Source: Bacteroidota bacterium
GTDB lineage: Bacteria; Bacteroidota; Bacteroidia; Chitinophagales; JADIYW01
Assembly: GCA_016705125.1 (NCBI GenBank)
Contig: JADIYW010000001.1
Coordinates: 146,501 to 210,500, forward strand
Length of the DNA: 64,000 nt
Direction: 5' to 3'
Below the pieces are notes generated by a model. It searched no databases, was not told the DNA's origin, and was given only the letters and a program-made list of their open reading frames with translations. The first letter of the stretch is position 1; each line of letters begins with the position of its first letter. The translations under genes were made by a program, and so were the position numbers. Positions 61,259 through 64,000 of the stretch are shown here, one piece after another.

Positions 61259-64000
61259 CTTATTCCTTTCTTATATCTACCCGACAATTTTTCAATCATC
61301 AACACCATCGCGGGTATTGCAACCAATGTAACGATTGTGGCAAACGACAAACCAAATATTACTGTCCACGACATGGGAGCCCAAAATGCTACACTATCTC
61401 CTCCAATAAATATTTTCGGGTCATAGGTTGAAATTAAGGAAGCAAAATCTATATTAATACCTATTGCTAAAGGAATTAAACCCAAAACGGTGGTTATGGC
61501 TGTTAATAATACTGGTTTCAATCTTGTTGCTCCTGCTTTTGCTAATGTATCAATTAATTCATCAATCGTTAAATGTTCGTGGCTTTCAAGTCCTAATTCC
61601 ATTTTCTTTCTTTCTTTTAATAACATGGCATAGTCTATTAATACGATTGCATTATTTACTACTACTCCTGCCAAACTAATTACACCAATTCCTGTCATCA
61701 TGACCACAAATGGCATATTAGTAGCCCAAAGTCCTATAAAAACACCAATTGTACTAAAAAAGATTGAAAACATTATTATAAATGGAGATGTAACTGAATT
61801 AAATTGAGCCACAATAATTAAAAAAACCAAAAACAATGCTATTAAAAATGCATTTCCTAAAAATGCAGATGACTCATCTTGTTCTTGTTGCTCTCCAGCA
61901 AATGTATAGGTATAGCCATCAGGTAATTTTTTCTGTGATAAAAAAGTTTCATACTGAGGAATAATTTCATTAGGCGTAAATCCTTTGTTTACATTTGAAT
62001 AAATCGTTATTACTCTTTTTGAATCTTTACGGTGTATGGAGCCAAATGAAGATCCGTAGTTTATGGTTGCTAATGTATTTATTGGTATTTGTAATAATTG
62101 ACCCGTAGATTGATCCATAAAACTAATTTTTTTGTTCAAAACAGATGACAAATCATACCTGTTTTTATCGTTGCTTCTTAACACTATTGGATAATCATCT
62201 TCACCCATTTTATATTTTGATACTTCTTTACCAAAAATAGCTGTTCGAATTTCCATTGCCACCTGGCCTGTGGATAATCCAAACCTACGTGCAGCATCTC
62301 TATCTACATCAATTTGTAATTCTGGTTTTCCTATTTCTAAATCTGTTTGTAGGCCTTCCACTCCAGGTACTTCTAAATTCGTTAATTCTTTTTTTATCTC
62401 TTCAGTTAATAAAATTAATTCATCATAATCTTCACCACTTATTTCTATTTGTATCGGTTTTCCAACTGGTGGCCCCACAGGATCCTTATCTACTGTTATA
62501 TTTGCACCAGGAATTCCTTTTAGTCCCTTACGAATATTCTCCATTACCACTGACGTGGATTTTCCATTTCTTTCTACAAAATCAACAAATGAAACGGTAA
62601 CCCTAGCCTTATTTGGTGAAGCACCACTTTCGGGACCTTGACTAGGGTCTGAAGTGCCTTTTCCTACTTGGGCTACAATTGCTTCAACTATTTCTTTATC
62701 ATTTTCAACAGCCTTTACTATTCTTTGTTCTACTATTTTTGTTAGTTCATTTGTTTCTGTTATGTCTGTTCCAATTGGTAAATCTATAAATGCATTAACA
62801 TATAAAGGATCGCTTTCGGGAAAAAACAATACTGTTGGTTTTGATCCAAAATATAACATTGTCGAAAAAACCATCAAAACCATCAAAAAAATAAATAAAA
62901 AAAATGGCCTCCACCCTTTAAGTGTAAAATAAATAAATCGACCATAAGCCTTTTCTAGCCTTACTAAAAATAGATTTTTAAATTGCCTAATTAAATAGCT
63001 CAAAACAAAACGATTTAATAAATAAAAAGTAGCAAAAAATAATAAAACAGTACCAACCGATATTAAACTTTTGTCTTCTTTTGAGTGACCTAAAATCGTA
63101 AATAGTAAACCTAATAAAAAGGAAATAGCAAAAATCAACCAAAATTTTCTTTTGTTTAAAACTTTCCCATCTTCAGTATCAATATATAAAGAAGAGATAA
63201 CTGGGTTGATAACTAATGCCACAAACAATGAAGAAGAAAGCACCACTATAAGTGTTATGGGCAAAAACTTCATGAATTCGCCCATGGTATCTTTCCAGAA
63301 TAATAAAGGCAAAAATGCTGAAACTGTTGTTGCAGTTGAGGAAATAATGGGAATAGCAACTTCACCAGTACCAAATTTTGCGGCTTCTATCATACTATAA
63401 CCCTCCTCTCGCAACCTATAAATATTCTCTATTACTACAATTCCATTATCTACCAACATTCCTAATGCCAAAATCAATGAAAATAATACCATCATATTGA
63501 GGGTTACGCCCATTGCATTTAAAATAAAAAATGCTAAAAACATTGAAACAGGTATTGCTATTCCTATAAATAGGGCATTTGTTAAGCCCATAAAAAACAT
63601 AATAATAACAATTACCAAAATAACCCCTGAAATGATATTGTTTTCCAAATCACTCACCATTGTATTGGTTTTTTTTGAAAAATCGCCCGTTATTTTAATG
63701 TTTAATCCTTTAGGAAATTTTGTTGCTTTGGCTACTGCTACTATTTTATAAATGGAGTCGGCTGCAGCAATAATATTTTCTCCTGCTTGTTTCTTTATTT
63801 CTAAGCTTACCACGTTTTTTCCATCCATTCGAGCAAAACTTTCTGGATCCTTAAAGCCAAAACTCGTAGTAGCGATGTCCTTTAAATAAATAATATTTCC
63901 TTTGTCTCTTTTAATTATTACATCACCTATTTGTTGCATATTAACAAATTCACCTATCACTCTAATGTTTCTCCTCACACCATCCGTTAGTAAATCTCCA
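61255..64000 (-). CDS. RND family efflux transporter permease (N-terminus beyond window)
   Basis: Inner membrane proton-driven permease of the AcrB/HAE-RND superfamily. At least 914 residues are visible from base 64000 inward and the frame has no start before the window edge, so the first part of the protein (first helix and part of the porter domain) is missing. Visible are the helix block with LVDNGIVVIENIYRLREEG (the proton-relay acidic region in the family), a large second periplasmic loop (about 420-700) and the final helix bundle with VVVNNAIVLIDYAMLL. The substrate is not determined. The partner membrane fusion protein and TolC-like gene would be expected just outside the window. Confidence 0.92.
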   Translation of the reverse strand, partial: GDLLTDGVRRNIRVIGEFVNMQQIGDVIIKRDKGNIIYLKDIATTSFGFKDPESFARMDGKNVVSLEIKKQAGENIIAAADSIYKIVAVAKATKFPKGLNIKITGDFSKKTNTMVSDLENNIISGVILVIVIIMFFMGLTNALFIGIAIPVSMFLAFFILNAMGVTLNMMVLFSLILALGMLVDNGIVVIENIYRLREEGYSMIEAAKFGTGEVAIPIISSTATTVSAFLPLLFWKDTMGEFMKFLPITLIVVLSSSLFVALVINPVISSLYIDTEDGKVLNKRKFWLIFAISFLLGLLFTILGHSKEDKSLISVGTVLLFFATFYLLNRFVLSYLIRQFKNLFLVRLEKAYGRFIYFTLKGWRPFFLFIFLMVLMVFSTMLYFGSKPTVLFFPESDPLYVNAFIDLPIGTDITETNELTKIVEQRIVKAVENDKEIVEAIVAQVGKGTSDPSQGPESGASPNKARVTVSFVDFVERNGKSTSVVMENIRKGLKGIPGANITVDKDPVGPPVGKPIQIEISGEDYDELILLTEEIKKELTNLEVPGVEGLQTDLEIGKPELQIDVDRDAARRFGLSTGQVAMEIRTAIFGKEVSKYKMGEDDYPIVLRSNDKNRYDLSSVLNKKISFMDQSTGQLLQIPINTLATINYGSSFGSIHRKDSKRVITIYSNVNKGFTPNEIIPQYETFLSQKKLPDGYTYTFAGEQQEQDESSAFLGNAFLIALFLVFLIIVAQFNSVTSPFIIMFSIFFSTIGVFIGLWATNMPFVVMMTGIGVISLAGVVVNNAIVLIDYAMLLKERKKMELGLESHEHLTIDELIDTLAKAGATRLKPVLLTAITTVLGLIPLAIGINIDFASLISTYDPKIFIGGDSVAFWAPMSWTVIFGLSFATIVTLVAIPAMVLMIEKLSGRYKKGIR

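Overview
The window is AT-rich bacterial chromosome from a member of the Bacteroidota. Support for this comes from several sides: promoters of the TTG-N19-TAnnTTTG type, a Por-type (T9SS) C-terminal sorting domain, an OmpA porin with thrombospondin type 3 calcium repeats, a DUF4293 membrane protein, a bacterial GGGP/heptaprenylglyceryl phosphate synthase homologue, and lipoprotein and PorT-like outer membrane proteins. Family or genus cannot be fixed from what is here. I saw no rRNA, tRNA, CRISPR array, insertion sequence or prophage. Coding density is high and no gene-free stretch exceeds about 260 bases.

Layout. 1-3.7 kb: an SLBB-domain polysaccharide export protein (cut by the window start) and an OmpA-family protein, both minus strand. 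3.8-6.8 kb: mnmE followed directly by a three-gene hipB-hipS-hipT toxin-antitoxin locus with three palindromic operators. 7-11.6 kb: a compact KS-AT-ACP polyketide synthase, a type II thioesterase and a phosphopantetheinyl transferase. 11.6-23.1 kb: surface glycan functions, namely an MBOAT/SGNH acylation pair, a Wzx-type flippase, a GT4 glycosyltransferase, a sulfotransferase, three OafA-like acyltransferases and a frameshifted multi-spanning membrane protein. 23.2-31.4 kb: an MsbA-like exporter, truA, a DUF4293 protein, a minus-strand leuA-leuC-leuD-lpxH run and a secreted propeller-like protein. 31.6-35.5 kb: outer membrane barrel proteins and the initiating sugar-phosphate transferase. 35.7-37.3 kb: recA and a lipoprotein. 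37.3-43 kb: a second glycan block on the minus strand (gmhA, a frameshifted glycosyltransferase, a sulfotransferase, a Wzy-like polymerase and an intact paralogue of the frameshifted membrane protein). 43.2-50.1 kb: housekeeping genes (alkyltransferase-like protein, nrdA, nrdB, dtd, rsgA, GGGPS) and a third frameshifted gene. 50-57 kb: an exonuclease/GIY-YIG fusion, a T9SS-domain miniprotein, a GT2 plus CDP-sugar cassette, and leuB. 57.4-64 kb: a TPR-CHAT protein, a hemolysin III homologue and an RND efflux pump cut by the window end.

How it works together. Much of the window builds, exports and decorates a cell-surface polysaccharide: a WcaJ/WbaP-like initiator, glycosyltransferases, flippase, polymerase candidate, SLBB and Wzi-like outer membrane proteins, CDP-6-deoxysugar supply, and an unusually large decoration set (four acyltransferases and two sulfotransferases). 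The PKS-thioesterase-PPTase trio sits convergent with the MBOAT/SGNH pair, which raises the idea, an inference only, that a polyketide or fatty acyl group is made for surface transfer. Three genes carry single-base homopolymer frameshifts that can be repaired by one base each. These are either assembly errors, recent pseudogenes or phase-variable switches.
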